NCBI RefSeq assembly: GCF_029203285.1 | Contig: NZ_CP115669.1 | Location: 372,001 to 436,000, forward strand | Source: Pseudomonas sp. PSE14 | Lineage (GTDB): Bacteria > Pseudomonadota > Gammaproteobacteria > Pseudomonadales > Pseudomonadaceae | Direction: 5' to 3' | DNA length: 64,000 bases | Part shown: piece after piece, positions 1 through 7,828 of the stretch | Layout: each line of letters starts with the position of its first letter | Position numbering within the stretch: position 1 is the first letter of the stretch | Position numbers and translations under genes: made by a program | The notes under the pieces: model-generated | What the model was told of the DNA's origin: nothing | The model's input: the letters and a program-made list of their open reading frames with translations, nothing else | Database searches by the model: none

Positions 1-1579
1 GCTTGGCCAGGGCATCTGCCAGTTGCGCGGTAAGGCCGTACACCGACAGCTGCGGGTTGGCGCCGATGCTGGTGGGGAACAGCGAGCCGTCGTGGATCGA
101 CAGGTTCTGCAGCTGGTGGTGGCGGCCGAGGCTGTCGCACACCGACTGCTTCGGGTCCTCTCCCATGGCGCAGCCGCCCATCACGTGGGCGCTGCCCAGG
201 CGGGTGCGGTACAGCTCCAGGCTCAGGCCGTCGATCAGCGCGTGGGCTTCCTTGGCGGTCTTCACATAGCCGGCGTCGGCGTGCAGCGGCAGTACGGCCT
301 TGGCGCCGGCGGCGAACTGGATGTCGGCCATGGTGTGGAAGGCGCGGCGGATGCCGTCCCAGGTGTAGTCGGTCATCTGGTAGTCGAGCACCGGGGTGTC
401 GTCGCCGCGCAGGCTGACGCTGCCGACCGCGCTGTCGGGGTGGAAGCCGTCGCGCATCAGGGCGAGGAGCACGTTGGTGTGCGGCAACTGTTCCATGCGC
501 ATGGCGTTGTCCTCGCCGAAGCGGCCGAGCAGGGTAGCGGTCAGCGAGGGTTGCAGCGGCGGCACTTCGAGCTTGTAGGACATGCGCCCGGTGGCGCCGT
601 CGTCCCACTGGAAGTGGTCGGAGTAGATCGACTGCGGCGCGCCGTAGAAGGGGTTGATCACCTCGTCGAACAGCGCGGCGCTGAAGTTCACCACGTGCAG
701 GAAGGTGCGCTGGCCGACGCGGCCGTTCGGGTCCGGGGCCTTGGAGCGCATGAGGATCGCCGGAGTGTTGATACCGCCGCCGGAGAGCACGTAGTGGCGC
801 GCCTTGACGGTGATCTTGCGGCCGGTGGGGGCGACGCAGCGCTCGTCCATGGCCAGGCATTCCAGGCCGCTGACCTTGTCGCCGTCGATCAGCAGGCGGT
901 TGGCGCGGGCGAGGTAGAGCAACTCGCCGCCCTTGTCGAGGGTGGCCGGAATGGTGGTCACCAGCATCGATTGCTTGGCGTTGGTCGGGCAGCCCATCCC
1001 GCAGTAGCCGAGGTTCCAGCAGCCGCGTACGTTGCGCGGGATGACTTTCCAGTGCAGGCCGAGCTTGTCGCAGCCCTTGCGGATCACGTCGTTGTTGGCG
1101 TTCGGCGGCAGTGCCCAGGGCGCGACGCCCAGGCGCTGTTCCATCTTCTCGAACCAGGGCGCCATCTCGGCGACGCTGTGGCCCTTCACACCGTGCTCCT
1201 TGGCCCAGTGGTCCAGGGTAGGCTCCGGCGTGCGGAAGCTGGAGGTCCAGTTGACCAGGGTGGTGCCGCCCACCGCGCGGCCCTGGAGGATGGTGATGGC
1301 GCCGTCCTTGCTCATCCGGCCGATGCCTTCCTGGTACAGGGTCGGGTAGGCCTCGGCTTCCTGCATCTTGAAGTCGGAGCTGGTGCGCAGCGGGCCTTCC
1401 TCCACCAGCAGCACTTTGTAGCCGGCGGCGCTGAGGGTTTCGGCGGTGGTGCCGCCGCCCGCGCCGGTGCCGACGATCACCACGTCGGCTTCGAGGGTCA
1501 GGTCGTTTTCCAGGCGTGAGCCGTCATGGACTTTCCAGCCACCGGCAAGGCCAGCGGCGAACAGATCGGGTACAGGCAT
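1..1579 (-). CDS. GMC-family FAD-dependent oxidoreductase (C-terminus cut by window edge)
   Basis: Probable alcohol or polyol dehydrogenase of the glucose-methanol-choline family. From the ATG at 1579, 526 codons are visible. The FAD dinucleotide fold GTGAGGG lies at residues 37-43 and is followed by VEEG. A Cys-rich motif CGMGCPTNAKQS is mid-protein, and HVMGGCAMGEDP plus GANPQLSVYGL, typical of the GMC C-terminal domain, lie near the end, so only a few residues are missing. There is no signal peptide of its own. It is the last visible gene of a minus-strand run after an aldehyde dehydrogenase and a Tat-signal lipoprotein, 39 nt downstream of the latter. By analogy with sugar and sorbitol dehydrogenases, I infer that it may be exported with the Tat partner. 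The substrate is unknown. Matches my memory of PAO1 PA0364. Confidence 0.88.
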   Translation of the reverse strand, partial: MPVPDLFAAGLAGGWKVHDGSRLENDLTLEADVVIVGTGAGGGTTAETLSAAGYKVLLVEEGPLRTSSDFKMQEAEAYPTLYQEGIGRMSKDGAITILQGRAVGGTTLVNWTSSFRTPEPTLDHWAKEHGVKGHSVAEMAPWFEKMEQRLGVAPWALPPNANNDVIRKGCDKLGLHWKVIPRNVRGCWNLGYCGMGCPTNAKQSMLVTTIPATLDKGGELLYLARANRLLIDGDKVSGLECLAMDERCVAPTGRKITVKARHYVLSGGGINTPAILMRSKAPDPNGRVGQRTFLHVVNFSAALFDEVINPFYGAPQSIYSDHFQWDDGATGRMSYKLEVPPLQPSLTATLLGRFGEDNAMRMEQLPHTNVLLALMRDGFHPDSAVGSVSLRGDDTPVLDYQMTDYTWDGIRRAFHTMADIQFAAGAKAVLPLHADAGYVKTAKEAHALIDGLSLELYRTRLGSAHVMGGCAMGEDPKQSVCDSLGRHHQLQNLSIHDGSLFPTSIGANPQLSVYGLTAQLADALAK

Positions 1580-1618
1580 CGGGATTCTCTCAGGCGAATT
1601 CTTGTTGTTCTGGCCGGG

Positions 1619-2164
1619 TCAGACCTTCGGCGGGCCGGGGTAGCCGCAGTGCCCCCAGGACTCCGGGCGGCCATACCAGGCCATCAGGACCAGTTGCAGC
1701 AGCGAGCTGTGGCCCATCTTCAGCAGCGAGATCGAGCTGTTCTGCCAGCGTTCGAGGAAGTGCTTCACGTCGGCAGCGCTGGCGTTGTCCCAGCTGCCCC
1801 AGATGCCGGTCAGCGGGCCGCGGGTGATCGGCAGGGCAAGCACGTCGAACAGCTGGACGGTGAGCTTGAGCATTTCCGGAGAGAGACGGTCCAGGCCGAA
1901 GTCGAGGCTTTCCAGGGTGCCCTTGACCGCATCGGCCATGCGCTCGGCGGGCACGGCGCCGGCCAGCATCACCGGGATCAGGGCGCGCAGGAAGGGCATG
2001 TCGGAGTCGCGCAGGACCTTGTAGCCGTTGGCCGGCACGCTGGCCGAGCAGCCGCTCAGGGTGGCGGTGACGCCGGCGGTGGCGAGGAAGGCGCCACCGA
2101 GCAGGCCGACTTTGAGGACGCCGCGCCGGGACAGGCCCGGTGCGCTCAGGGAGGTGTCTGTCAT
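1619..2164 (-). CDS. Tat-signal lipoprotein, putative small subunit of the adjacent GMC dehydrogenase
   Basis: 181 residues. The N-terminus carries a twin-arginine motif (SRRGVLK, Arg13-Arg14), a hydrophobic stretch and a lipobox LSGC with Cys39, so the protein should be exported folded by Tat and lipidated. The rest is helical and has no motif I recognise. Its place directly before the GMC oxidoreductase, and the Tat signal, resemble the gamma subunits of membrane-bound FAD sugar or alcohol dehydrogenases, which carry the catalytic subunit across the membrane. That role is inferred. A homologue at this place is recalled as PAO1 PA0365. Confidence 0.8.
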   Translation of the reverse strand: MTDTSLSAPGLSRRGVLKVGLLGGAFLATAGVTATLSGCSASVPANGYKVLRDSDMPFLRALIPVMLAGAVPAERMADAVKGTLESLDFGLDRLSPEMLKLTVQLFDVLALPITRGPLTGIWGSWDNASAADVKHFLERWQNSSISLLKMGHSSLLQLVLMAWYGRPESWGHCGYPGPPKV

Positions 2165-2233
2165 TCTTGTTGGTCACCTACGATGGAGAGTACCTGTGAA
2201 GAGCGCCGCCGGGGTTGCCGGCGGCCAGGAAGA

Positions 2234-3664
2234 TCAGCGGATGAACAGCTTGTACACCAGCTTCTGCAGCGACTTGCCATAGGGCGGGTAGATCACCCGG
2301 GCGGCATTGAAGCGCGGCTTGCTGAACACGCCCTTGGCCTTGGAGAAGGTCAGGAAGCCTTCATGGCCGTGGTAGTGCCCCATGCCCGAGGGGCCGACGC
2401 CGCCGAACGGCATATCGTCCTGGGCCACGTGCAGCAGGGTGTCGTTCAGGCACACGCCGCCCGAATGGGTCTGCGCCAGCACGTGATCCTGCTCGCGCTT
2501 GTCGTAGCCGAAGTAGTACAGCGCCAGCGGGCGGTCGCGCTCGTTGATGTAGCGCAGCGCCTCGTCCAGGCTCTGGTAGGGGATCACCGGCAGCAGCGGG
2601 CCGAAGATTTCCTCCTGCATCACCTTCATCTCGTCGTTCACGTTCAGCAGCAGCGCCTGCGGCAGTCGGCGGCCCTGGGCCTGCGGGAACAGCGGGATGA
2701 CCGTGGCGCCGCGTGCCTTGGCGTCGGCCAGGTAGCCGTTCAGGCGCGACAGCTGGCGCTCGTTGATGATCGCGGTGTAGTCCGGGTTGTTCTCCAGTTT
2801 CGGGAAGAAGCCCTGCACCACCTGGCGGTAGCTGTCGACGAACTCGTCGACGCGGTTGTGCGGCACCAGCACGTAGTCAGGCGCCACGCAGGTCTGCCCG
2901 GCGTTGAGCGACTTGCCGAAGGCGATGCGCTCGGCGGCGTCCTTCATCGGCACGCTGGTGGAGACGATGGCCGGCGACTTGCCGCCCAGTTCCAGGGTCA
3001 CCGGGGTGAGGTTCTCGGCGGCGGCGCGCATCACGTGCTTGCCGATGCTGGTGGCGCCGGTGAACAGCAGGTGGTCGAAGGGCAGCCTGGAGAAGGCCAC
3101 GCCCACTTCCACCTCGCCTTCGACGACCGCCACCATGTCCTCGGGGAAGATCTTCGCCAGCAGCGTCTTGAGCATGCGCGCGGTGGCGGGGGTGGATTCG
3201 CTCATCTTGATCATCACCCGGTTACCGGCGGCCAGCGCGCCGGTCAGCGGGCCGATGGCGAGGAATAGCGGGTAGTTCCACGGCACGATCACCCCCACCA
3301 CGCCCAGCGGCTGGTAGATGACCTTGGCCGTGGCCGGCTGGAACTGCATGCCCACGCTGCGGCGCGACGGCTTCATCCACTTCTTCACGCGCTTGGCCGC
3401 GTAGTGCACGCCATGCAGGCTGGGCATCACCTCGGCGAGCAGGGTCTCGTCGGCCGAGCGGTTGCTGAAGTCGCTGTTGATCGCGTCGATGATCGCCTGC
3501 TGCTCGGTGACCAGCAGGTTGGCGAGGCTCTTCAGCCAGGCGATGCGCTGGCCGGCGTCGGGCATCGGGTTGGCGCGGTACGCCTGACGCTGGCGTTCGA
3601 GGAGGGATTCCAGCTGGCTGATCTGCTGCTGGCTCTGCTGCAGGTAGGCGATGTCGGCGACCAT
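2234..3664 (-). CDS. NAD(P)-dependent aldehyde dehydrogenase (coniferyl-aldehyde-dehydrogenase-like)
   Basis: 476 residues, the usual size for the shorter ALDH group that includes coniferyl aldehyde dehydrogenases. The general-base motif LELGGKSP and the nucleophile motif NAGQTCVAP (catalytic Cys) are present, as is the cofactor-binding TGATSIGK. It oxidises an aldehyde to the acid. A good ribosome-binding site, AAGGAG, precedes the ATG at 3664. It heads the minus-strand run with the Tat lipoprotein and GMC oxidoreductase, which fits a two-step alcohol to aldehyde to acid route. The TetR gene is divergent and is the likely regulator. Substrate range cannot be read from sequence. Confidence 0.9.
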   Translation of the reverse strand: MVADIAYLQQSQQQISQLESLLERQRQAYRANPMPDAGQRIAWLKSLANLLVTEQQAIIDAINSDFSNRSADETLLAEVMPSLHGVHYAAKRVKKWMKPSRRSVGMQFQPATAKVIYQPLGVVGVIVPWNYPLFLAIGPLTGALAAGNRVMIKMSESTPATARMLKTLLAKIFPEDMVAVVEGEVEVGVAFSRLPFDHLLFTGATSIGKHVMRAAAENLTPVTLELGGKSPAIVSTSVPMKDAAERIAFGKSLNAGQTCVAPDYVLVPHNRVDEFVDSYRQVVQGFFPKLENNPDYTAIINERQLSRLNGYLADAKARGATVIPLFPQAQGRRLPQALLLNVNDEMKVMQEEIFGPLLPVIPYQSLDEALRYINERDRPLALYYFGYDKREQDHVLAQTHSGGVCLNDTLLHVAQDDMPFGGVGPSGMGHYHGHEGFLTFSKAKGVFSKPRFNAARVIYPPYGKSLQKLVYKLFIR

Positions 3665-3743
3665 GACGGGCTCCTTGGCGGAAGCGGCTGGGGAAGCGTC
3701 CGGTGGGTAGGCGCTTCGTGTTGTTGTACTGTCGCTGGATTTT

Positions 3744-3759
3744 TAGAGCAATTACTCTA
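3744..3759. promoter_or_regulatory. Imperfect palindrome, candidate TetR operator
   Basis: The 16-nt sequence TAGAGCAATTACTCTA pairs at 7 of 8 positions around its centre. It lies in the 227-nt divergent region between the aldehyde dehydrogenase and the TetR gene, where a TetR protein would control both. Function is inferred from symmetry and position only. Confidence 0.4.
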
Positions 3760-3891
3760 GACTGTCAATCAGCATGCCGTGTCCGCGTCGCCAGGCCCAG
3801 CCAACGAAAAGTTGGGATGCGCCTGCCCAGGTGTTACGCGGTAGCAATCGGTGTACCTTTGCCCCGCAATCCGTCTTCACGAGTTCCGCGA

Positions 3892-4545
3892 ATGGCCCCA
3901 CGCATCAAGACCCGCGAGCGCATCGTCCAGGCCAGCCTGGAGCTGTTCAACGCCCAGGGCGAGCGCAGCGTCACCACCAACCACATCGCCGCCCACCTGG
4001 GCATTTCGCCGGGCAACCTGTACTACCACTACCGCAACAAGCAGGCGATCATCGCCGAGCTGTTCGCCGAGTACGAAGGCTATGTGGACCAGTTCCTGCG
4101 CGTGCCGGACGACCGCGCGCTGATGGTGGAAGACAAGATCTACTACCTCGAATCGCTGCTGGAGGCGATGTGGCGCTACCGCTTCCTGCACCGCGACCTC
4201 GAGCACCTGCTCGACGCCGACCCGGAACTGGCCGCCAACTACCGCAGCTTCGCCCGCCGCGCGCTGGTCAACGCCAAGGCCGTGTATCGCGGCTTCGTCG
4301 ATGCCGGCATCCTGCTGATGGATGACACCCAGCTCGAATCGCTGACCCTCAATGCCTGGATCATCCTCACCTCCTGGGTGCGCTTCCTCTGCACCACCCG
4401 CGAGGTGACCGGCGACCTCAGCGAAGCCCTGCTGCGCCGGGGGCTCTACCAGGTGCTGGCGCTGGAAAGCGGGCATATCGCCCCGGATGCGCGCGAGGCG
4501 GTGGCAGCGGTGTTCGATCGGTTGTACGTGCCGCTGGACGACTGA
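3892..4545 (+). CDS. TetR/AcrR-family transcriptional regulator
   Basis: 217 residues from the ATG at 3892. The open frame extends further upstream but without conserved sequence, and this start places the DNA-binding domain at the N-terminus as is normal. The helix-turn-helix spans about residues 10-55 (TNHIAAHLGISPGNLYYHYRNK), with the tyrosine-rich recognition segment typical of TetR. The C-terminal ligand-binding domain resembles the TetR_C group seen with fatty-acid and aldehyde metabolism genes. It is divergent from the aldehyde dehydrogenase/GMC module and probably represses it until an aldehyde or alcohol inducer binds. The ligand is not known. Confidence 0.88.
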   Translation: MAPRIKTRERIVQASLELFNAQGERSVTTNHIAAHLGISPGNLYYHYRNKQAIIAELFAEYEGYVDQFLRVPDDRALMVEDKIYYLESLLEAMWRYRFLHRDLEHLLDADPELAANYRSFARRALVNAKAVYRGFVDAGILLMDDTQLESLTLNAWIILTSWVRFLCTTREVTGDLSEALLRRGLYQVLALESGHIAPDAREAVAAVFDRLYVPLDD

Positions 4546-4580
4546 TTTTTTCGCGGGGCTCTCGTCGCGCGCTATCCCTC

Positions 4581-4997
4581 TCAAGCATCCACCTTGCGCG
4601 GCCCCGGCACCCGTGGCCGGCGCAGGGCGATGCCGTGGCGCAGGAAGAACTCCTCCACGCCCTCGGTGGCGTCCGTGTAGAGCGTGCGCTGCGGATGGTC
4701 AGCGATGAAACGCGCCATCAGCAGGCGTCCCACACCGCATGACTGGAATCCCGGTAGCACGGCGATTTCCGCCAGCCAGGTGGTCTGTGCCGTTTCGCTC
4801 TCGGCCCGCAGCAGGCCGGTGACCTGTTCGCCGTCCTGGACCAGCAGGGTGTAGCTGGAGAATTCGTAGAGCTCGCGTATTTCCTGTGTCGTGCCGGGCG
4901 AACCCCAGCCCACCGCGCGATAGAGCGCGGCGATCCCGGCGCACTGCGCATCGCTTAGTGTCGGGTTGTGCAGAATCGTCAGCGCTGTGTCGGTCAT
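4581..4997 (-). CDS. GNAT-family N-acetyltransferase
   Basis: 138 residues from the ATG at 4997, which follows AGGAGTGATGCC, a clear ribosome-binding site. The frame stays open upstream into antisense of the hydrolase gene, but that part has no conserved content. The acetyl-CoA-binding segment is seen as EIAVLPGFQSCGVGRLLM followed by the beta-strand and helix of the fold (TLYTDATEGVEEFFLRHGI). Acceptor substrate unknown. It lies between the TetR gene (convergent) and the YheT-type hydrolase (same strand, 83 nt away). Confidence 0.87.
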   Translation of the reverse strand: MTDTALTILHNPTLSDAQCAGIAALYRAVGWGSPGTTQEIRELYEFSSYTLLVQDGEQVTGLLRAESETAQTTWLAEIAVLPGFQSCGVGRLLMARFIADHPQRTLYTDATEGVEEFFLRHGIALRRPRVPGPRKVDA

Positions 4998-5080
4998 GGC
5001 ATCACTCCTGTCCGGCCTTCCCTTCCTGGGTACGCCTCCAGTCTGCCTCATCGCGGCCACGACCGGCTGATCCAGGGCAG

Positions 5081-6079
5081 TCAGGCTCCGTGCCGCTGCC
5101 GCAGCCATTGCGGGATGCGGCGTTCCAGATAGTAGTCCGGCCGCCCTGGCGAGCCGCCGATGAAGCCGACATGGCCGCCGTGGGCCAGCAGCTCCAGCTC
5201 GGTGGAGGCCGAGAGCTCGCCGGCCTGCGGAATGCTCTGCGCGTGGATGAAGGGATCGTCGCTGGACTGGATGACCAGGGTCGGCACGCGGATGCCGCCC
5301 AGGTAATAGCGGCTGGACGCCCGTCGATAGTAGTCGTGGACATCGGCGAACCCGTGCAGCGGCGCGGTCACCCGGTCGTCGAAATCCCAGAAGGTACGCA
5401 TGCCGTCCAGCGGGCCGAGGCGCTCCAGCGCGGCGAGCTTCTCCGCATGGCCGCCGGCGGCGAAGGCCTGGCGCTTGGTCTGCACATAGGCAACCAGCTC
5501 GCGCATGAAGTGCGCCTGATAGACCCTGGAGAACCCGATGCCGATGCGGTCGGCGCACTGATCCAGGCGGAACGGCACCGACACCGCCACCGCGCCCTTC
5601 AGCGGGCAGCTGTCCGAGGATTCGCCCAGGTGCTTGAGCAGCACGTTGCCACCCAGCGAATAGCCCACCGCATACAGCGGCGCCATGGGCCGTTTGGCGC
5701 GGACGTGGGCGATCACCGAGGCAAGGTCCTCGCTGACGCCGGAGTGGTAGCCGCGCGGCAGCAGGTTCGATTCCCCCGAACAGCCCCGCCAGTTCAGCGC
5801 CACGCTGGCCCAACCCTGCGCTGCCAGTTGCTGCTGCAGGCCGAGGATGTAGTGCGAGGACGAGGAGCCGGTCAGCCCATGCAGTGCCAGCACCAGCGGC
5901 GTATCGGCTTCATGCGGGCCGTGCCAGTCCAGGTCGATGAAGTCACCATCCTCCAGCCACAGTCGCTCGCGGGTGCGGGCAAGGCTCGGCAACTGGCGCA
6001 GGAGGGAGCCGTAGAGCGTCTGCAGGTGCGGGCCGGGGAGCCACCAGGCGGGTTTGAACGGGGAGGGTATAGTCATCAT
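5081..6079 (-). CDS. YheT-type alpha/beta hydrolase
   Basis: 332 residues. N-terminal PFKPAWWLPGPHLQTLYGSL is typical of the YheT/ABHD1 group. The nucleophile elbow is GYSLGGNVLLKHLG. The Asp (SSDDPFIH) and His (HGGHVGFIGG) of the triad are in the expected order. Known members are poorly characterised carboxylesterase-like proteins. Two adjacent ATG codons (6079, 6076) could both start translation. The neighbour upstream is divergent. Position matches what I recall as PA0368. Confidence 0.88.
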   Translation of the reverse strand: MMTIPSPFKPAWWLPGPHLQTLYGSLLRQLPSLARTRERLWLEDGDFIDLDWHGPHEADTPLVLALHGLTGSSSSHYILGLQQQLAAQGWASVALNWRGCSGESNLLPRGYHSGVSEDLASVIAHVRAKRPMAPLYAVGYSLGGNVLLKHLGESSDSCPLKGAVAVSVPFRLDQCADRIGIGFSRVYQAHFMRELVAYVQTKRQAFAAGGHAEKLAALERLGPLDGMRTFWDFDDRVTAPLHGFADVHDYYRRASSRYYLGGIRVPTLVIQSSDDPFIHAQSIPQAGELSASTELELLAHGGHVGFIGGSPGRPDYYLERRIPQWLRQRHGA

Positions 6080-6183
6080 GGATCAAATGGGCTGACGAGC
6101 TGTGATAGTAACGCCAAGTCGGCCGTGCAATGGATGCCTTGTGCATCCGCCGTCAGGGAAACCCACGCAAAGGAGGGGATGGG

Positions 6184-6535
6184 ATGTGGAAGCAAATCGC
6201 GGCGTTGAGCCTGGTATTGTGGCTGGCCGCGTGTGGCGAGCCGGTGCCGCAGGAGCACCGGTCATACGTCGGCTTATGGACTTCACCGGAGATGAGTGCT
6301 GGTTACGGCGGACGGCCGTGTTGCCTACAAGCGGATTTCGGGTAGTACTTCAAAGTCCATCGAGGCGCCGATCAAGCGCTACGAGGCCGACGGATTCACC
6401 GTGGGGTTCGGCCCGTTCGATACGCACTTCAAGGTCTCCAAACCACCCTACCAGGACGGCAGCCAATGGAAGATGGTGGTTGACGGCGTGGAGCTGGTGC
6501 GCACCAGCACCGTCGATGCCGGGAGGTCGATCTGA
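6184..6535 (+). pseudogene. Small lipoprotein gene interrupted by a frameshift
   Basis: The ATG at 6184 has a strong ribosome-binding site (AAGGAGGGG). It encodes a signal peptide with lipobox LAAC (Cys17) and then QEHRSYVGLWTSPEM, after which the frame runs to an early stop at 6343-6345. The continuation VTADGRVAYKRISG... to the stop at 6533-6535 is in another frame beginning about 6296. Joined, the two halves give one lipoprotein of about 115 residues with a beta-rich domain (FGPFDTHFKV, WKMVVDGVELVR). The break falls near 6290-6300. It could be a true mutation, a sequencing error, or less likely a separate GTG start at 6296. Function unknown. Confidence 0.7.
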
Positions 6536-6541
6536 GCCGGC

Positions 6542-7105
6542 CTACCAACCGAACTCGTCGGCCAGGTCTTCCGCGCGGCTGGTGTCGCCCAGCAGCTGCG
6601 CCAGTTCGCCGATCAGCTCGCGGCGGTAGATCGGGTTGACGCTGTAATCCGCCGCGAAGATGTCCTCGCCGGCTCCGCGCCAGACCCGGGCGAAGGCGGC
6701 GAGGCAGGCAGTCATTTGCCACAGATCGTCGAACATCGGCGCGGGGTCCCAGGGGCCGCCATGCTGGTCGAAGAGGATTCGGCCGGTGGAGCACTCGAGA
6801 ATGAAGGGATCGGCACCCTGGTCTGCCACCACGATCCAGTCCTCGCTCCACCCCGCCAGCCGCTCGCCGGTCAGACCGTGCCAGCGATAGCCGGCCTGCT
6901 GTTTCCACAGCTTCGCCAGCGAGGGAAGGAAGAATGGATTGCCGGCGGTATCCAGGTTGCAGTCGCACGGGCCGACTTCACGGTAGAAGCGCTCCAGTTC
7001 ATCAGGTAGGGCGATGTCACCCGCCCAGTCGCTGGCGGGCTGTTCGAAGCAGCGTTCCTCCAGAGCCAGCAGTTGTTCGCGGATCGAGAGTGGGGAGGTG
7101 GTCAT
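6542..7105 (-). CDS. SMI1/KNR4 (SUKH)-like protein
   Basis: 187 residues. The pattern ALPDELERFYREVGP near residue 30, then WSEDWIVVADQGADPFILE and the STGRIL turn, fits the SUKH/SMI1-KNR4 fold. Many members are immunity proteins against nuclease or contact-dependent toxins. Others are housekeeping or of unknown role. No toxin gene is next to it here, and it ends 7 nt from the 3' end of the broken lipoprotein gene (convergent). An orphan immunity or unrelated role are both possible. Confidence 0.7.
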   Translation of the reverse strand: MTTSPLSIREQLLALEERCFEQPASDWAGDIALPDELERFYREVGPCDCNLDTAGNPFFLPSLAKLWKQQAGYRWHGLTGERLAGWSEDWIVVADQGADPFILECSTGRILFDQHGGPWDPAPMFDDLWQMTACLAAFARVWRGAGEDIFAADYSVNPIYRRELIGELAQLLGDTSRAEDLADEFGW

Positions 7106-7216
7106 CGTTCAGCTTTCCATTGCCGTCGGTTGATAGTGCTGTTTCCCGTCGGAAACTGCTCCAGCGACTCCTCAAGGCTGGAACCGCTGCAATTTCTGCA
7201 AAGGTTCAGTCCCTGT

Positions 7217-7828
7217 TCAGGACTCCTCGCGCTGCCACAACGCGTAGTTCACCGCCCCGGCCTTCTTCTCCCGGTGCAGCCGCCAGTTGGCCGGCAGGCC
7301 GAGGCTGGACGGCGCGGCTTCGCTTTCGGTGTAGACCCAGGCGTCCTTGGCCAGCCAGCCACGTTCTTCCAGCAGACGGCAGGCGTTCTGCAGCAGGTCC
7401 TGGTGGAAGGGCGGGTCGAGGAATACCAGGTCGAACGGGGCTGGCGGCTGACCCTCCAGGTAGCGCAGGGCGTCGGTCAGCAGGACCTGGCCGCTGGTGC
7501 ACTGGAGGGTGCCGAGGTGGCCGCGCAGGGCGGTTGCCGCTTCGGCGTTGGTGTCCAGCGCCAGGCCCGCGCTGGCGCCGCGGGACAGGGCTTCGAGGAA
7601 CAGCGCGCCGCTGCCGGCGAAGGGGTCCAGCACGCGGGCGCCGGGGACGTAGGCGGCCAGCCAGTTGAACAGGGTCTCGCGCACGCGGTCCGGGGTCGGG
7701 CGCAGGCCCGGGCCGTCGGGGAAGGCGAAACGCCGGCTGCGCCACTCGCCGCCGATGATGCGCAGCTGGCCCTGGCCGCCGTGGGGACGTTGTGCGGCGC
7801 GCGGGGCGCCGCCGGGTCGTTTGCTCAT
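7217..7828 (-). CDS. rsmD: 16S rRNA (guanine(966)-N(2))-methyltransferase RsmD
   Basis: 203 residues. Methylates G966 of 16S rRNA in the small subunit. The SAM-binding motif I DPFAGSG is at residues 68-74 and the catalytic motif DPPF at 138-141, both diagnostic of this group. Its ATG overlaps the stop of the upstream M16 peptidase gene by one nucleotide (TGATG), so it is translationally coupled as the third gene of a minus-strand operon with the two M16 genes. Confidence 0.95.
   Translation of the reverse strand: MSKRPGGAPRAAQRPHGGQGQLRIIGGEWRSRRFAFPDGPGLRPTPDRVRETLFNWLAAYVPGARVLDPFAGSGALFLEALSRGASAGLALDTNAEAATALRGHLGTLQCTSGQVLLTDALRYLEGQPPAPFDLVFLDPPFHQDLLQNACRLLEERGWLAKDAWVYTESEAAPSSLGLPANWRLHREKKAGAVNYALWQREES

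Noticed and set aside
23-1519. Plus-strand open frame opposite the GMC oxidoreductase
   Set aside because: The minus strand encodes recognised FAD and GMC motifs; the plus frame is a GC-driven shadow.
3703-3891. N-terminal extension of the TetR regulator
   Set aside because: No conserved sequence, and it would include the candidate operator.
4998-5813. N-terminal extension of the GNAT protein
   Set aside because: Antisense to the YheT-type hydrolase; a clear ribosome-binding site precedes the ATG at 4997.
6296-6535. Separate gene from a GTG start
   Set aside because: It would lack a signal peptide and ribosome-binding site, and its content continues the lipoprotein of the other frame.
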